Assembly (NCBI GenBank): GCA_026387965.1
Contig: JAPLKR010000101.1
Coordinates: 1 to 35,656, forward strand
Length of the DNA stretch: 35,656 nt
Source: Fusobacteriota bacterium
Lineage (GTDB): Bacteria; Fusobacteriota; Fusobacteriia; JAPLKR01
Direction of reading: 5' to 3'
Shown piece after piece: positions 24,787-33,519 of this stretch (position 1 is its first letter; each line of letters starts with the position of its first letter). The position numbers and the translations under genes are program-made. Below the pieces are notes generated by a model. That model did no database searches. It saw only the letters and a list, made by a program, of their open reading frames with translations, and was not told where the DNA came from.

Positions 24787-26166
24787 TTACCCCTTTATTT
24801 TATCTTTCAACATTTTAATATCATTTGAAAGATATTTATCATTTTTCATATCCTCTTCCACTTTACTAATCGAATGGAGTACTGTGGAATGATCTTTACC
24901 ACCAAATACTGAACCTATGGCCACCAATTGCATATCAAGCATTTCTCTCAGTAAATACATAGAAACTTGTCTTGCGTTGGCTATTTCTTTTTGTCTTTTT
25001 TTAGACTTCATCTCTTCTTCAGATATATCAAAATGTTCTGAAACAACCGATAACACTTTTTCTTTTGTAACTGATTTTGTTTTTAAACGCATTTTTTCAC
25101 GTAAAACATTTTCTACTAACTCCACGGTCATCTCCTGGTTTTTAAGGGACGCCATAGCTACAATTTGATTTAAGGATCCTTCAAGTTCTCTGATATTTGA
25201 ACTTACATGCTCGGCTATTGATTTCAAAACTGCTGACGGAACATATACTTTTTCCTGCTCGGCTTTTTTTTGTAATATTGCCACACGTGTCTCATAATCG
25301 GGGAGTTGAATATCTACCGTTAATCCACCTTCAAAACGTGATACCAGCCTTTTTTCAAGCTTCTCAAGGTTTTTTGGAGGTCTGTCACTGGTAAGTACAA
25401 TTTGTTTGCCAGAATCCTTTAATACGTTAAATGTATGAAAAAATTCTTCTTGTGTTTCGTTTTTTCCTGCTAAAAATTGTATATCATCTATAAGAAGTAC
25501 ATCTAAATTTCGATATTTTTTTCTAAAATTTTGCCCTTTTCCATCTTTTATCGAAGTGATAAAATCATTTGTAAATTGCTCAGATGAACAATAATAAACT
25601 TTTTTATTGGGATTTTGAGAGAGAACCAAATTTCCAATTGCTTGCATTAAATGGGTTTTACCAAGACCTACATCTCCATATACAAAAAGTGGGTTATATC
25701 GTCTTCCTGGTTCTTTGGCTACCGCTTCAGATGCAGAAAAAGCGAAATTATTAGTTCTTCCAACTACAAACTCAGAAAAAGTATTTTTAGGTTGAAGTTT
25801 TGTTTCGAATATTTCGCCATATATAGTTTCACCTGTGTTTTCTTTGTTAAATAAAGGGGGTTTCTCGTTTTCAAATTCATATTTTTCAGGGGTGCTTTCT
25901 TTTGTAACTTCAACAATAACGTCTGTGTACTCTTCCATAATAAGAATACTATTAAGAATTTCATTAACCTTTTCACTAATCAGTTCTTCAAATTTTTCCT
26001 TTATTAGCTTGTTTTCAACACTTAAGTAAAGATGATTATTCTCAAATCTTAATGGTTTTACATTTTTAATTATCATTGAATAATCCGATTCACTTATAGA
26101 ACTGCCTTTTTGCATTTCTAAAACTTTTAAAACTCTTTCCCAGACTTTTTCAGCTTGGTCCAACAT
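24787..26166 (-). CDS. dnaA: Chromosomal replication initiator DnaA
   Basis: This protein of 459 residues has all DnaA domains: N-terminal DnaB-interaction domain (LDQAEKVWERVLKVLE), linker, AAA+ domain with Walker A GDVGLGKT (164-171) and LLIDDIQFL, and the C-terminal DNA-binding helix-turn-helix ending in the signature GGKDHSTVLHS. The frame is open 36 codons further to 26274, but ATG 26166 is chosen because GGGGG precedes it, the protein then starts as other DnaAs do, and a strong promoter at 26207-26235 lies downstream of the longer start. The S4 gene, dciA-like gene and gyrBA follow in the same direction. oriC is immediately upstream. Confidence 0.95.
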   Translation of the reverse strand: MLDQAEKVWERVLKVLEMQKGSSISESDYSMIIKNVKPLRFENNHLYLSVENKLIKEKFEELISEKVNEILNSILIMEEYTDVIVEVTKESTPEKYEFENEKPPLFNKENTGETIYGEIFETKLQPKNTFSEFVVGRTNNFAFSASEAVAKEPGRRYNPLFVYGDVGLGKTHLMQAIGNLVLSQNPNKKVYYCSSEQFTNDFITSIKDGKGQNFRKKYRNLDVLLIDDIQFLAGKNETQEEFFHTFNVLKDSGKQIVLTSDRPPKNLEKLEKRLVSRFEGGLTVDIQLPDYETRVAILQKKAEQEKVYVPSAVLKSIAEHVSSNIRELEGSLNQIVAMASLKNQEMTVELVENVLREKMRLKTKSVTKEKVLSVVSEHFDISEEEMKSKKRQKEIANARQVSMYLLREMLDMQLVAIGSVFGGKDHSTVLHSISKVEEDMKNDKYLSNDIKMLKDKIKG

Positions 26167-26206
26167 AGAACCCCCTGTCACTTTTTTCATATCATAGTAT
26201 TTTTTA

Positions 26207-26235
26207 ATTATATCAAAAATAATCATATTTTTCAA
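26207..26235 (-). promoter_or_regulatory. dnaA promoter
   Basis: On the minus strand: TTGAAA (26235-26230), 17-nt spacer, TATAAT (26212-26207) with an extended TG (TGATATAAT). Transcription would begin near 26200, about 35 nt before the chosen dnaA ATG. A DnaA-box-like TTTTCCACA (26249-26257) stands just upstream, which would allow autoregulation. Confidence 0.7.
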
Positions 26236-26724
26236 CTTTTCAAGATACTTTTCCACATTTTTTAATTTTTTCAACTTATAAACTTATAAACATCTTTTCC
26301 CACACCTTATCTATAACAAAACCAATTAATTCTTCAACTTATAAACATTTCCACATTTTTTCCACACAAACATTTCAACACCCATAACCGTTAACTTATA
26401 TTTTTTTTTTCAACACACATTATCCACACACCTTAAAACCTGTTCACATTGTGTGGATTTCTGTCTATAACTTTTTTTTTTTCATTTCCTATGTGGGAAA
26501 GTATTTGTTATCCACAAGCAATATTCACACAAAAGAGAAGCCAAAGCTTTTAAACATATAGCTTTAAACATTTCCACAGCCCCTACTACTTCTACTACTA
26601 TATCTATAAATAATCTCTTTCTTTTAAACATTGTGGGAAACACTTATTGAAAGAAGTATTTAATTATTTTTATAATGAAAAATTAAATATATTTGTTTTT
26701 TTTTGTTTATAACGTTTAATAACC
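26236..26724. other. oriC: Replication origin (oriC)
   Basis: The 641-nt gene-free gap between dnaA and rpmH holds two perfect DnaA boxes TTATCCACA (26420-26428, 26508-26516) and several near matches: TTTTCCACA (26249, 26358), ATTTCCACA (26347), TGTGGATTT (26452), and TTTCCCACA-type sites near 26295, 26492 and 26631. Direct repeats of CAACTTATAAAC occur near 26272 and 26334. The right side (about 26640-26760) is extremely AT-rich and suits unwinding. Genes diverge from this point on both sides. This is a typical dnaA-rpmH origin. Confidence 0.9.
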
Positions 26725-26753
26725 TTGACATATTCCAAAATATAAAGTAAAAT
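26725..26753 (+). promoter_or_regulatory. rpmH promoter
   Basis: A consensus TTGACA (26725-26730), 17-nt spacer and TAAAAT (26748-26753) lie about 55 nt before the rpmH ATG; likely the main promoter for rpmH and the downstream rnpA-yidD-yidC genes. Confidence 0.75.
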
Positions 26754-26807
26754 ATATCAATGTGACTAAAATTGAATAATAAAGTATAGAAAGGGAGTGT
26801 TTATATT

Positions 26808-26942
26808 ATGAAAAGAACTTTTCAACCTAATATTAGAAAAAGAAAGAAAGATCATGGTTTCAGAAACAGAATGGCTACTAAAAGTGGTAGAGATGTTTTA
26901 AAAAGAAGAAGACTCAAAAAACGTGCTCAATTATCTGCATAA
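26808..26942 (+). CDS. rpmH: 50S ribosomal protein L34
   Basis: This 44-residue, strongly basic protein begins [20 protein letters not shown] and ends with [13 protein letters not shown], matching bacterial L34 over its full length (usually 44-46 residues). AAGGGAG lies about 11 nt upstream of ATG 26808. It is the first rightward gene from oriC and is followed by a hairpin, then rnpA, as in most bacteria. It is a structural protein of the large ribosomal subunit. Certain assignment. Confidence 0.97.
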   Translation: MKRTFQPNIRKRKKDHGFRNRMATKSGRDVLKRRRLKKRAQLSA

Positions 26943-26944
26943 TT

Positions 26945-26970
26945 AAACCCGGGTTAAACCTCGGGTTTTT
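26945..26970 (+). terminator. Hairpin between rpmH and rnpA
   Basis: AAACCCG (26945-26951) pairs with CGGGTTT (26962-26968), followed by T residues. It probably terminates part of the rpmH transcripts, lowering rnpA output relative to L34. Confidence 0.7.
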
Positions 26971-27002
26971 CATTAATTATTTAATTACAAAAGAGGTTTC
27001 TT

Positions 27003-27323
27003 GTGTATTCTAAATTATCCAGTGAAGAGATAACTAAACTCCAAAATGGAACTAAAAAAATTTATAGTAGATATTTTGTTATCCTTTATGAAGAGAGTTC
27101 GACTAGCAAATTTGCTTTTATTGCTAGTAAAAAAGTAGGTAATGCTGTCATTAGGAATCAAAGTAAACGTTATTTGAGAGAAATAATTCGATTAAATCAC
27201 CTTACTATTTCAAAAAAATATATTTTAGTTATATGCAAAAAAAATATTAATGAAGCTTTACATAGCGGACGTAATTATTTTGATTTTGAAAAAGATTTAC
27301 TATTAGCATTAAAAAAGGTATAA
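27003..27323 (+). CDS. rnpA: Ribonuclease P protein component
   Basis: This 106-residue basic protein starts at GTG 27003 with AGAGG seven bases before. It contains the family signature FIASKKVGNAVIRNQSKR followed by YLREIIR, the RNR-type motif that contacts RNase P RNA during 5' maturation of tRNA precursors. Length is normal. yidD follows after 9 nt, preserving the rpmH-rnpA-yidD-yidC order that is widespread in bacteria. Confidence 0.95.
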   Translation: MYSKLSSEEITKLQNGTKKIYSRYFVILYEESSTSKFAFIASKKVGNAVIRNQSKRYLREIIRLNHLTISKKYILVICKKNINEALHSGRNYFDFEKDLLLALKKV

Positions 27324-27332
27324 TGTGATTAT

Positions 27333-27629
27333 ATGAAATATATATTAATATTATTTATTTGGTTTTATAGAAAATTTATTTCCCCGTTTATTCCTAATCG
27401 CTGTAGATTTTATCCAACTTGTTCGGCGTATTCGTTAGAATCTTTAAAAAAATATGGGGCTATAAAAGGTTCTTTGTTAACACTATATAGGGTGCTACGA
27501 TGTCATCCTTTTCATCCGGGTGGGAATGATCCTGTTCCGGAAAATTTTAATTTAGGAGAGAAATTATATGAAGGAATTAGAGCACTTTCTCGCATTGTGT
27601 CTGCAGTTTTTAAACGGTTACACCCATAA
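27333..27629 (+). CDS. yidD: Membrane protein insertion efficiency factor YidD
   Basis: This 98-residue protein carries the YidD signature: [18 protein letters not shown] and then [19 protein letters not shown], with the conserved cysteines and an amphipathic, membrane-associated N terminus. YidD aids YidC/Sec-dependent membrane insertion. No strong ribosome site precedes the ATG, so translation may be coupled to rnpA. Its last 62 bases overlap the start of yidC in a different frame. The C-terminal tail past the conserved part (about 70-98) is longer than in many homologues. Confidence 0.93.
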   Translation: MKYILILFIWFYRKFISPFIPNRCRFYPTCSAYSLESLKKYGAIKGSLLTLYRVLRCHPFHPGGNDPVPENFNLGEKLYEGIRALSRIVSAVFKRLHP

Positions 27630-28275
27630 TTTTGGTGTTGCTATTATTTTACTTACATTCTTAATTCGTCTTTGTCTTTTTCCATTAGGAATTAAGCAAG
27701 ATCGCTCAATGAAACAAATGAGAGAGATGCAACCAGAAATTGCAAAATTAAAAGTTAAGTTTGGTGATGACAAGCAAGGACTTCAAAAAGCTCAAATGGA
27801 ACTTTATAAGAAAAATCAAGTAAATCCTTTAGGTGGATGTCTTCCATTAATCATTCAACTTCCTATTTTTTGGGCTCTATACAAAGTTTTAAGAGGTGGA
27901 ATAATACCAACTGATGCAACATTTTTATGGTGGCACTTATCTATTGCTGATAAAACAATGATTCTTCCATTAATTAATGGTGTAGCAACGTTCTTACAGC
28001 AAAAGTTTACTATGTCAACTTCACCTGGTGGAGATAATCCTCAAATGAAAATGATGCTTTATGGAATGCCAATTATGATTTTTTTTATATCAAGACAATT
28101 TGCAGTTGGACTACTTTGTTATTGGATTACATCAACACTCTGTGCCTTTGGTCAGTATTATTTAGTAAATTATGTGTTTAATAAAAATTACAAGCCTAAT
28201 TATGCTACAGATGTAGCTGTTATTGAAGAAAAAAAAGTGATAAATAAAAATACAAAAAATAAAAAGGGGAAATAG
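27568..28275 (+). CDS. yidC: YidC/Oxa1 family membrane protein insertase
   Basis: This 235-residue protein has the conserved Oxa1 core: first helix [20 protein letters not shown] with the key arginine, the basic cytoplasmic hairpin [40 protein letters not shown], and later helices to [12 protein letters not shown], ending in a basic tail (KNTKNKKGK). There is no large periplasmic domain and no lipoprotein signal. AGGAGAG sits just before ATG 27568, inside yidD, so the 62-nt overlap is probably real. It inserts membrane proteins alone or with Sec. jag follows after 3 nt. Confidence 0.94.
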   Translation: MKELEHFLALCLQFLNGYTHNFGVAIILLTFLIRLCLFPLGIKQDRSMKQMREMQPEIAKLKVKFGDDKQGLQKAQMELYKKNQVNPLGGCLPLIIQLPIFWALYKVLRGGIIPTDATFLWWHLSIADKTMILPLINGVATFLQQKFTMSTSPGGDNPQMKMMLYGMPIMIFFISRQFAVGLLCYWITSTLCAFGQYYLVNYVFNKNYKPNYATDVAVIEEKKVINKNTKNKKGK

Positions 28276-28278
28276 GTC

Positions 28279-28863
28279 ATGGCAAGAGAGCTAATTATTA
28301 AAGCTGGCTCAATTTCTGAACTTGAGCTTTCTTTAAAAGTTAATCATAATTTTGATAAAGAGTCTGAAATATATGAAATCATTTCAGAAGATAAAGCAAG
28401 TGGACTGAAAAAACTATTTGCTTCTAAAGCAATTTATTTGGTTTCTATTAGAGGTAAAAATGAAAAAAACGAAGTAGTTAAAGTTGTAAAAAAGAGTGAG
28501 GAAAATAAGAAAGTTGAAGTTAAACCTCAAATAAAAGAAATAAAAGCCTCTAGTGAAGAAAAAACAGTAATTTTAAAAGAATCAGAAGGTGAAAAAAAGT
28601 TTATAGAGTATGCAGTGCTTCCAATTTCTAAAGAACTTGTTACAGCTAAAGTTTCTGCACTATTTGAAGCAACACACTTAGATGTGAAAGTTGTTGAAGT
28701 AGAGGAAGTTGATGGTAATTATAATGTTATTATTGAAGGTGAATCTCAAGGACTTATCATTGGAGCTAAAGGAAAAACTTTATATAGTTTTGAGTATTTA
28801 GTTAACCAATTTTTTGGACTGAGATATAAAAAAATATTTCTTAATTTTGAAGGATTTAAATAA
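28279..28863 (+). CDS. jag: Jag/KhpB RNA-binding protein, truncated before its R3H domain
   Basis: These 194 residues hold the Jag_N domain (about 1-50), a charged Lys/Glu linker (about 65-110) and a KH domain (about 120-190) with the GxxG-type loop IIGAKGKTL. The frame then meets TAA (28861-28863). The R3H domain expected in this family is encoded immediately after the stop, in the same frame, to 29076. KhpB/Jag proteins bind RNA with KhpA and affect cell elongation and division. The result is either a KH-only protein or a split gene caused by one base change (AAA to TAA would restore it). Confidence 0.9.
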   Translation: MARELIIKAGSISELELSLKVNHNFDKESEIYEIISEDKASGLKKLFASKAIYLVSIRGKNEKNEVVKVVKKSEENKKVEVKPQIKEIKASSEEKTVILKESEGEKKFIEYAVLPISKELVTAKVSALFEATHLDVKVVEVEEVDGNYNVIIEGESQGLIIGAKGKTLYSFEYLVNQFFGLRYKKIFLNFEGFK

Positions 28864-29076
28864 AATCGTCAGGAAACAGTTGGAAGACTTGCAACTAGTG
28901 TTTCAAAAAAGGTAATTAGATTTGAAAAGCCTGTAAAACTTAATTTTATGCCTGCAAATGAAAGAAAAATTATTCATGAAATTATATCATCTTATCCTGA
29001 ACTAGAGAGTATTAGTGAAGGTCAAGGACCAAAAAGGTATGTTGTTATTCAATTAAAGAAAGGTAGTAATGTTTAA
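28864..29076 (+). pseudogene. jag: R3H part of jag, downstream of the in-frame stop
   Basis: Seventy codons continue the jag frame without interruption: NRQETVGRLATSVSKKV, then LNFMPANERKIIHEIIS, with the R3H signature Arg-x3-His (RKIIH), and SEGQGPKRYVVIQLKKG to a TAA at 29074-29076. The segment ends overlapping the mnmE start by 8 nt, the arrangement expected for an intact coupled jag. No start codon with a ribosome site is visible, so separate translation is unlikely. Confidence 0.85.
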
Positions 29077-30439
29077 GACTATTACAGCTATATCAACACC
29101 TCGTGGTGAGGGAGCAATAGGCATCGTTCGCATATCAGGCAGCGATGCCTTTGATATATTAAAAAAAATTTTCAAACTAAAAGTATTAACAAAATCCGTG
29201 GATAATTTAAAAAATTTTAGTTTAAATTATGGATATATCTATGATGGTGAGAGATTGATTGATGAAGTTTTAGTGGCTATTATGAAAAAACCTAATACTT
29301 TTACCAAAGAAAACATGGTTGAAATACAGTGTCATGGAGGTTTTTTAGTTACTCAAAAAATTTTAGAAGTGACGATTAAGTACGGAGCTATTCTCGCCGA
29401 ACAAGGTGAATTTACTAAAAGAGCCTTTTTAAATGGAAGAATATCTCTTGAACAGGCAGAAAGTATTATGGATTTAATCCACTCTACTTCAGATAGGTCT
29501 ATGTCTAACTCAATTTCAACTCTTCAAGGAAAGTTAAGTGAAAAAATTTCTGAAATAAAAACACAACTTTTGGATGTTATTTCACATGTAAATGTGGTTA
29601 TAGACTATCCCGAAGAAGGTATTGATGAACCTTTACCAGAAAATTTGTATCAAAATTTAGGATTTGCAAAAAAGTCTATTGAATCTCTGCTATTAACCTA
29701 TCAAAAAGGTAAGAAAATTAAAGAAGGTATAAAAACTGCTATTATTGGTAAACCTAATGTGGGAAAATCCAGTATTCTTAATGCTCTTTTAAAAGAGGAG
29801 AGAGCTATTGTTACGCATATTCCTGGAACAACAAGAGATATTATTGAAGAAAATATCCATATTCATGGAATTTCCCTTAAATTAATAGATACAGCAGGAA
29901 TTCGTGAAACAGATGATATAATCGAACAAATGGGAATAGATAAAAGTATGATAGCTTTGGAAAGTGCCGATTTAGTGCTTTTTATAGTTGACCTCTCAAG
30001 AGAGTTTGAAACTGACGAGAGGGCTCTTTTAGAGAGTTTAGATGTAAGTAAAACCATTATTGTAATGAATAAATCTGATTTAAAATTATATCTTGATTTA
30101 AAACTGATTCAAGAAAAATATAAAAAAGTAACTATCTCTGCAATTCAAGAGAATGGATTGGAACAACTGGAAAAAACTATATACGAACTTATATTAAATG
30201 AAAAAATTGAAGCTAAAATGGATGATATTTTGATTGATAATATCCGTCATAAAACAGCATTAGAAAAATCCCTTTTAGGAATAAAACAAGTTCAAGAAAC
30301 TATTTCTAATGGATTTCCTCTTGACTTGATTGCTATTGATTTGAAAGATGCTATTGATGGACTCTCTGAAATAACAGGTGAGATTACCAATGAGGATATA
30401 CTTGATAATATTTTTAAAAAGTTTTGTGTTGGTAAATAA
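29069..30439 (+). CDS. mnmE: tRNA modification GTPase MnmE
   Basis: This 456-residue protein has the N-terminal tetrahydrofolate-binding domain ([29 protein letters not shown]), a helical domain, and an inserted G domain with G1 GKPNVGKSS (227-235), GTTRD (253-257), G3 DTAGIRET (274-281) and NKSD. The C terminus ends with the invariant FCVGK, whose cysteine is required. With MnmG it makes the (carboxymethyl)aminomethyl group on wobble U34 of several tRNAs. The ATG overlaps the end of the extended jag frame. A terminator follows, then mnmG. Confidence 0.97.
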   Translation: MFKTITAISTPRGEGAIGIVRISGSDAFDILKKIFKLKVLTKSVDNLKNFSLNYGYIYDGERLIDEVLVAIMKKPNTFTKENMVEIQCHGGFLVTQKILEVTIKYGAILAEQGEFTKRAFLNGRISLEQAESIMDLIHSTSDRSMSNSISTLQGKLSEKISEIKTQLLDVISHVNVVIDYPEEGIDEPLPENLYQNLGFAKKSIESLLLTYQKGKKIKEGIKTAIIGKPNVGKSSILNALLKEERAIVTHIPGTTRDIIEENIHIHGISLKLIDTAGIRETDDIIEQMGIDKSMIALESADLVLFIVDLSREFETDERALLESLDVSKTIIVMNKSDLKLYLDLKLIQEKYKKVTISAIQENGLEQLEKTIYELILNEKIEAKMDDILIDNIRHKTALEKSLLGIKQVQETISNGFPLDLIAIDLKDAIDGLSEITGEITNEDILDNIFKKFCVGK

Positions 30440-30442
30440 AGT

Positions 30443-30466
30443 AGCAGAGTGAAAACTCTGCTTTTC
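30443..30466 (+). terminator. Terminator between mnmE and mnmG
   Basis: AGCAGAGT (30443-30450) pairs with ACTCTGCT (30455-30462) around a GAAA tetraloop, followed by TTTCTGTGTT. mnmG starts 43 nt further on with no clear promoter between, so termination is probably partial. Confidence 0.75.
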
Positions 30467-30505
30467 TGTGTTATTAAAAAAGTAATTATTTAAAAAGGAA
30501 AGTAT

Positions 30506-32377
30506 ATGACTGAAAAATGTGATATTATTGTTGTTGGTGGAGGCCATGCTGGAATAGAGGCAACACTCGCTGCAGCAAGATTGGGTAAAAAAGTAACTCT
30601 TTTTACCATGAATATTGACTGTATTGCTATGATGTCTTGTAACCCTGCAATGGGTGGACCAGGAAAAAGTAATTTAATGGCTGAAACTGATATTTTAGGC
30701 GGAGAGATTGCAAAACACACCGATGAACATAATTTGCAAATAAAAAATTTAAATACTACCAAAGGTGTTTCCTCTAAAGTTTTAAGAGCTCAGGCAGATA
30801 AGCATCATTATCGTATGAAAATGCGAGAAAAATTAGAAAGTTTTTCTAATATAACTATTAGACAAGAGATTGTATCTGAACTTATTTTAGAAAACTCTAC
30901 TATAATGGGGGTTAAAACTGAAATTTTCAACTCATATTTCGCTTTAGCAACCATTTTAGCTACTGGAACATTTTTGAAAGGAAAAGTGATTATAGGAGAT
31001 TTTAGCTACTCTGCTGGACGTCAAGGAGAAAATTCAGCGGAAGAACTTTCAAACAGTTTAAGGGAACACGGACTTGAAGTATTTCGTTTTCAAACTGCTA
31101 CCCCTCCGAGAATTTCCAAAAATAGTATTGATTTTTCAAAAGTTGAAGAAATGTTTGGGGAAGATATGCCAAACTATTTTTCTGTTAGAACGAAAAAAGA
31201 TGAAAATTTAAATTTACCTACTTGGCTTACTCATACTACAATAGAAACTATAGAAATGGTAAAAAAAAATTTACCTCACTCCCCTATTGTAAAAGGTACT
31301 ATTGAAACACATGGTCCAAGACACTGTCCATCAATTGATAGAAAAGTAATAAATTTTCCAGAAAAAATTAAACATCAAATTTTTTTAGAACAAGAATCTT
31401 TAGAGAGTAGTGAAATTTATGTAAATGGATTTACGACTTCAATGCCTGCATTTGCTCAAGAAGAAATATTAAAAACGATTCCAGGGCTTGAAAAAGTTGA
31501 AATTATGCGTTATGGATACGCAATAGAGTATGATTATGTTAATCCACATCAATTGAAACACTCTCTTGAAACAAAAGTTATTGAAAATCTTTTTTTGGCT
31601 GGGCAAATAAACGGAACGAGTGGTTATGAAGAGGCAGCGGCTCAAGGACTTATTGCAGGAATAAATGCTTCTAAAAAAATTAGTGGTCAAGAGCCTTTAA
31701 TACTTAGTAGAAGTAATTCATATATAGGGATTTTAATTGACGATATATTAACTAAAAAAATGATTGAACCCTATAGAGTACTCCCTTCCCGTTCAGACTT
31801 TAGGCTATCTTTAAGACAAGATAATGCTTGGAGAAGATTGCTTGAAAAAAGTCGTGAAGCAGGGGTATTAGATAGAGAAGTTCTTGAATATTTAAGTGTT
31901 CTTGATAAGCAAATTAATGAGGAAGTTAAAAGAATAGAAGAAGCCTTTATCTACCCTACAAAAGAGGTAAATAAAACACTTGAAAATATGGAAGAAGTAG
32001 GTATTAAAAAAAGAATATCTGTTGCTGATCTTTTAAGAAGAGAAAGTATGAATTATAGTAAAATAGAACCTTTTTTTGAGATAAAAGAGTTTGAAAAAAA
32101 AGAAATAGAGCAAATTGAAATAGAGGTAAAATACAGACATTTTATAGCAAAAGAGAGAGAACAAATTATTAAAATAAAAGAACACGAAGCATTTCTTATT
32201 CCTAGCGAAATTAATTATGATAAAGTAAATGGACTTTCAAATATTGCTAGAGAAAACTTAAAGGATGTTAAACCTGAAAATATTGAACAAGTTTTTAATA
32301 TTTTAGGAGTTTCTATTCACGATATTAATATATTAATTTTATACATTAAAGAATTAAAAAAAGGAAGGTTAATATGA
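30506..32377 (+). CDS. mnmG: tRNA modification enzyme MnmG (GidA)
   Basis: This 623-residue FAD protein has the N-terminal dinucleotide-binding motif VVGGGHAGIEA (10-19), CNPAMGGPGKSNLMAE, the GidA signatures GPRHCPSIDRKV and GQINGTSGYEEAAAQGL, and the C-terminal MnmE-interacting helical domain (ARENLKDVKPENIEQVFNILGV region). Length is normal. AAGGAAAG precedes the ATG. It works with MnmE in wobble-uridine modification. Its last four bases overlap the start of the S4-domain gene. Confidence 0.97.
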   Translation: MTEKCDIIVVGGGHAGIEATLAAARLGKKVTLFTMNIDCIAMMSCNPAMGGPGKSNLMAETDILGGEIAKHTDEHNLQIKNLNTTKGVSSKVLRAQADKHHYRMKMREKLESFSNITIRQEIVSELILENSTIMGVKTEIFNSYFALATILATGTFLKGKVIIGDFSYSAGRQGENSAEELSNSLREHGLEVFRFQTATPPRISKNSIDFSKVEEMFGEDMPNYFSVRTKKDENLNLPTWLTHTTIETIEMVKKNLPHSPIVKGTIETHGPRHCPSIDRKVINFPEKIKHQIFLEQESLESSEIYVNGFTTSMPAFAQEEILKTIPGLEKVEIMRYGYAIEYDYVNPHQLKHSLETKVIENLFLAGQINGTSGYEEAAAQGLIAGINASKKISGQEPLILSRSNSYIGILIDDILTKKMIEPYRVLPSRSDFRLSLRQDNAWRRLLEKSREAGVLDREVLEYLSVLDKQINEEVKRIEEAFIYPTKEVNKTLENMEEVGIKKRISVADLLRRESMNYSKIEPFFEIKEFEKKEIEQIEIEVKYRHFIAKEREQIIKIKEHEAFLIPSEINYDKVNGLSNIARENLKDVKPENIEQVFNILGVSIHDINILILYIKELKKGRLI

Positions 32378-32625
32378 GACTTGATAAATTTTTAAAAGTT
32401 TCTAGATTGATAAAAAGAAGAACAGTTGCTAAGGAAGTTGCTGAACATGAAAAAATTATTGTAAATGGACAGGTTAAAAAACCAGCATATAGTGTAAAAG
32501 TTGGGGATATTATTGAAATATCTTTATATAATCATCATTATAAAGCGAGAGTTTTGAGTGTACCAGAAGGTAATGTAAGAAAAGATGATGCAGAAACACT
32601 TTATGAAATCATAGAGGGAAATTAG
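32374..32625 (+). CDS. S4-domain RNA-binding protein, RqcP/YabO-like
   Basis: This 83-residue protein is one S4 domain: MRLDKFLKVSRLIKRRTVAKE, IIVNGQVKKPAYSVKVGD. Family members (RqcP/YabO and HslR types) bind 23S rRNA on stalled 50S subunits and assist RqcH-driven tailing of nascent peptides, or heat-shock recovery. The start overlaps mnmG by ATGA, and ispE begins one base after its stop, so the three genes are tightly coupled. It differs from the S4 gene beside dnaA in length and motif. RqcP versus HslR cannot be settled from sequence alone. Confidence 0.85.
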   Translation: MRLDKFLKVSRLIKRRTVAKEVAEHEKIIVNGQVKKPAYSVKVGDIIEISLYNHHYKARVLSVPEGNVRKDDAETLYEIIEGN

Positions 32626-32626
32626 T

Positions 32627-33499
32627 ATGGATATTATAAAATGTAATGCTAAAATTAATATAGGTTTAAATGTCATTGGAAAAAGAAATGATGGATACCA
32701 TGAACTTAGAATGATTATGGCGCCTATAGATTTTTCTGATACTCTTCATATACAATATCAAAAAGGTGTAATAGGAGAGTTTAATATGAGTTGTAATATT
32801 CCTTTTATTCCTACGGATAAGAGAAATATACTCTATAAAATTTACGATTCTTTTTATTTTAAAACGGGCATAATTCCTGAAAAAATAAATATTAGTTTAA
32901 TGAAAAAAGTTCCTATTCAAGCTGGACTTGGAGGTGGCAGCAGCAATGGTGCATTTTTATTAAAGTATTTAAATGTCAAACATAATAATATTCTCTCTTT
33001 AGAAGAAATGATAAAAATTTCTAAAAAAATTGGCGCGGATATTCCTTTCTTTTTAATCAACAAAACAGCATTAGTTGAAGGAATAGGAGAAAAAATAGAT
33101 ATAGTTAAAAATACCTTAAATTGTGATATTATTTTAATAAAACCAACTTTTGGAGTAAGTACAAAGGAAGCTTTTGAAAACATCTCTAAAATTATTTTAA
33201 AAAAAGATGTACGTATTGATAACATTAGATACGCTCTTGAAAACAATGATATTGAAGGAGTTAAGGCCAATATTTTTAATGATATTGAACGTAGTTTGCT
33301 CTTGACAAATCAAAAAATAATTGATATAAAGTACTTAGAGAATAAATTAAAAAATATAAATCTTTTTATGTCTGGCAGTGGAAGCACGTATTTTGTGTTG
33401 GTAAATAAAAATTCAAGTGAAAAAGTTTATAATGAGTTAAAAAACATTTTCCCTATCCATTCATTTTTTCTCTACAAAACACATTTTATAAATAATTAA
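32627..33499 (+). CDS. ispE: 4-(cytidine 5'-diphospho)-2-C-methyl-D-erythritol kinase
   Basis: This 290-residue GHMP kinase phosphorylates CDP-methylerythritol in the MEP isoprenoid pathway. Visible: AKINIGLNVIGKRNDGYHEL (8-27) with the catalytic Lys, the ATP loop PIQAGLGGGSSNGA (96-109), the catalytic aspartate in GADIPFFL, and MSGSGSTYFVL near the C terminus. The ATP loop reads SSNGA where most IspE proteins have SSDAA, a small deviation. It is the only MEP gene in the window. spoVG follows after 20 nt. Confidence 0.93.
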   Translation: MDIIKCNAKINIGLNVIGKRNDGYHELRMIMAPIDFSDTLHIQYQKGVIGEFNMSCNIPFIPTDKRNILYKIYDSFYFKTGIIPEKINISLMKKVPIQAGLGGGSSNGAFLLKYLNVKHNNILSLEEMIKISKKIGADIPFFLINKTALVEGIGEKIDIVKNTLNCDIILIKPTFGVSTKEAFENISKIILKKDVRIDNIRYALENNDIEGVKANIFNDIERSLLLTNQKIIDIKYLENKLKNINLFMSGSGSTYFVLVNKNSSEKVYNELKNIFPIHSFFLYKTHFINN

Positions 33500-33519
33500 T
33501 ACAAAAAAAGGGGTGTAAA

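Noticed and set aside
26167-26274. N-terminal 36-codon extension of dnaA
   Set aside because: It contains the dnaA promoter and a DnaA-box-like site, lacks a ribosome site at its ATG, and is not part of DnaA domain I.
26236-26724. CRISPR-like array from the repeated CAACTTATAAAC and CCACA words
   Set aside because: The words are short, unevenly spaced and match DnaA-box/origin composition; no regular repeat-spacer pattern is present here or elsewhere in the window.
28861-28863. Selenocysteine or programmed readthrough at the jag stop
   Set aside because: The stop is TAA, not TGA, and no nearby structure of the needed type was seen; a point change or error is simpler.
32722-32960. IspE inactivated because the ATP loop reads SSNGA
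   Set aside because: The catalytic Lys and the GADIPFFL aspartate are present and the protein is full length, so this looks like a tolerated variant.
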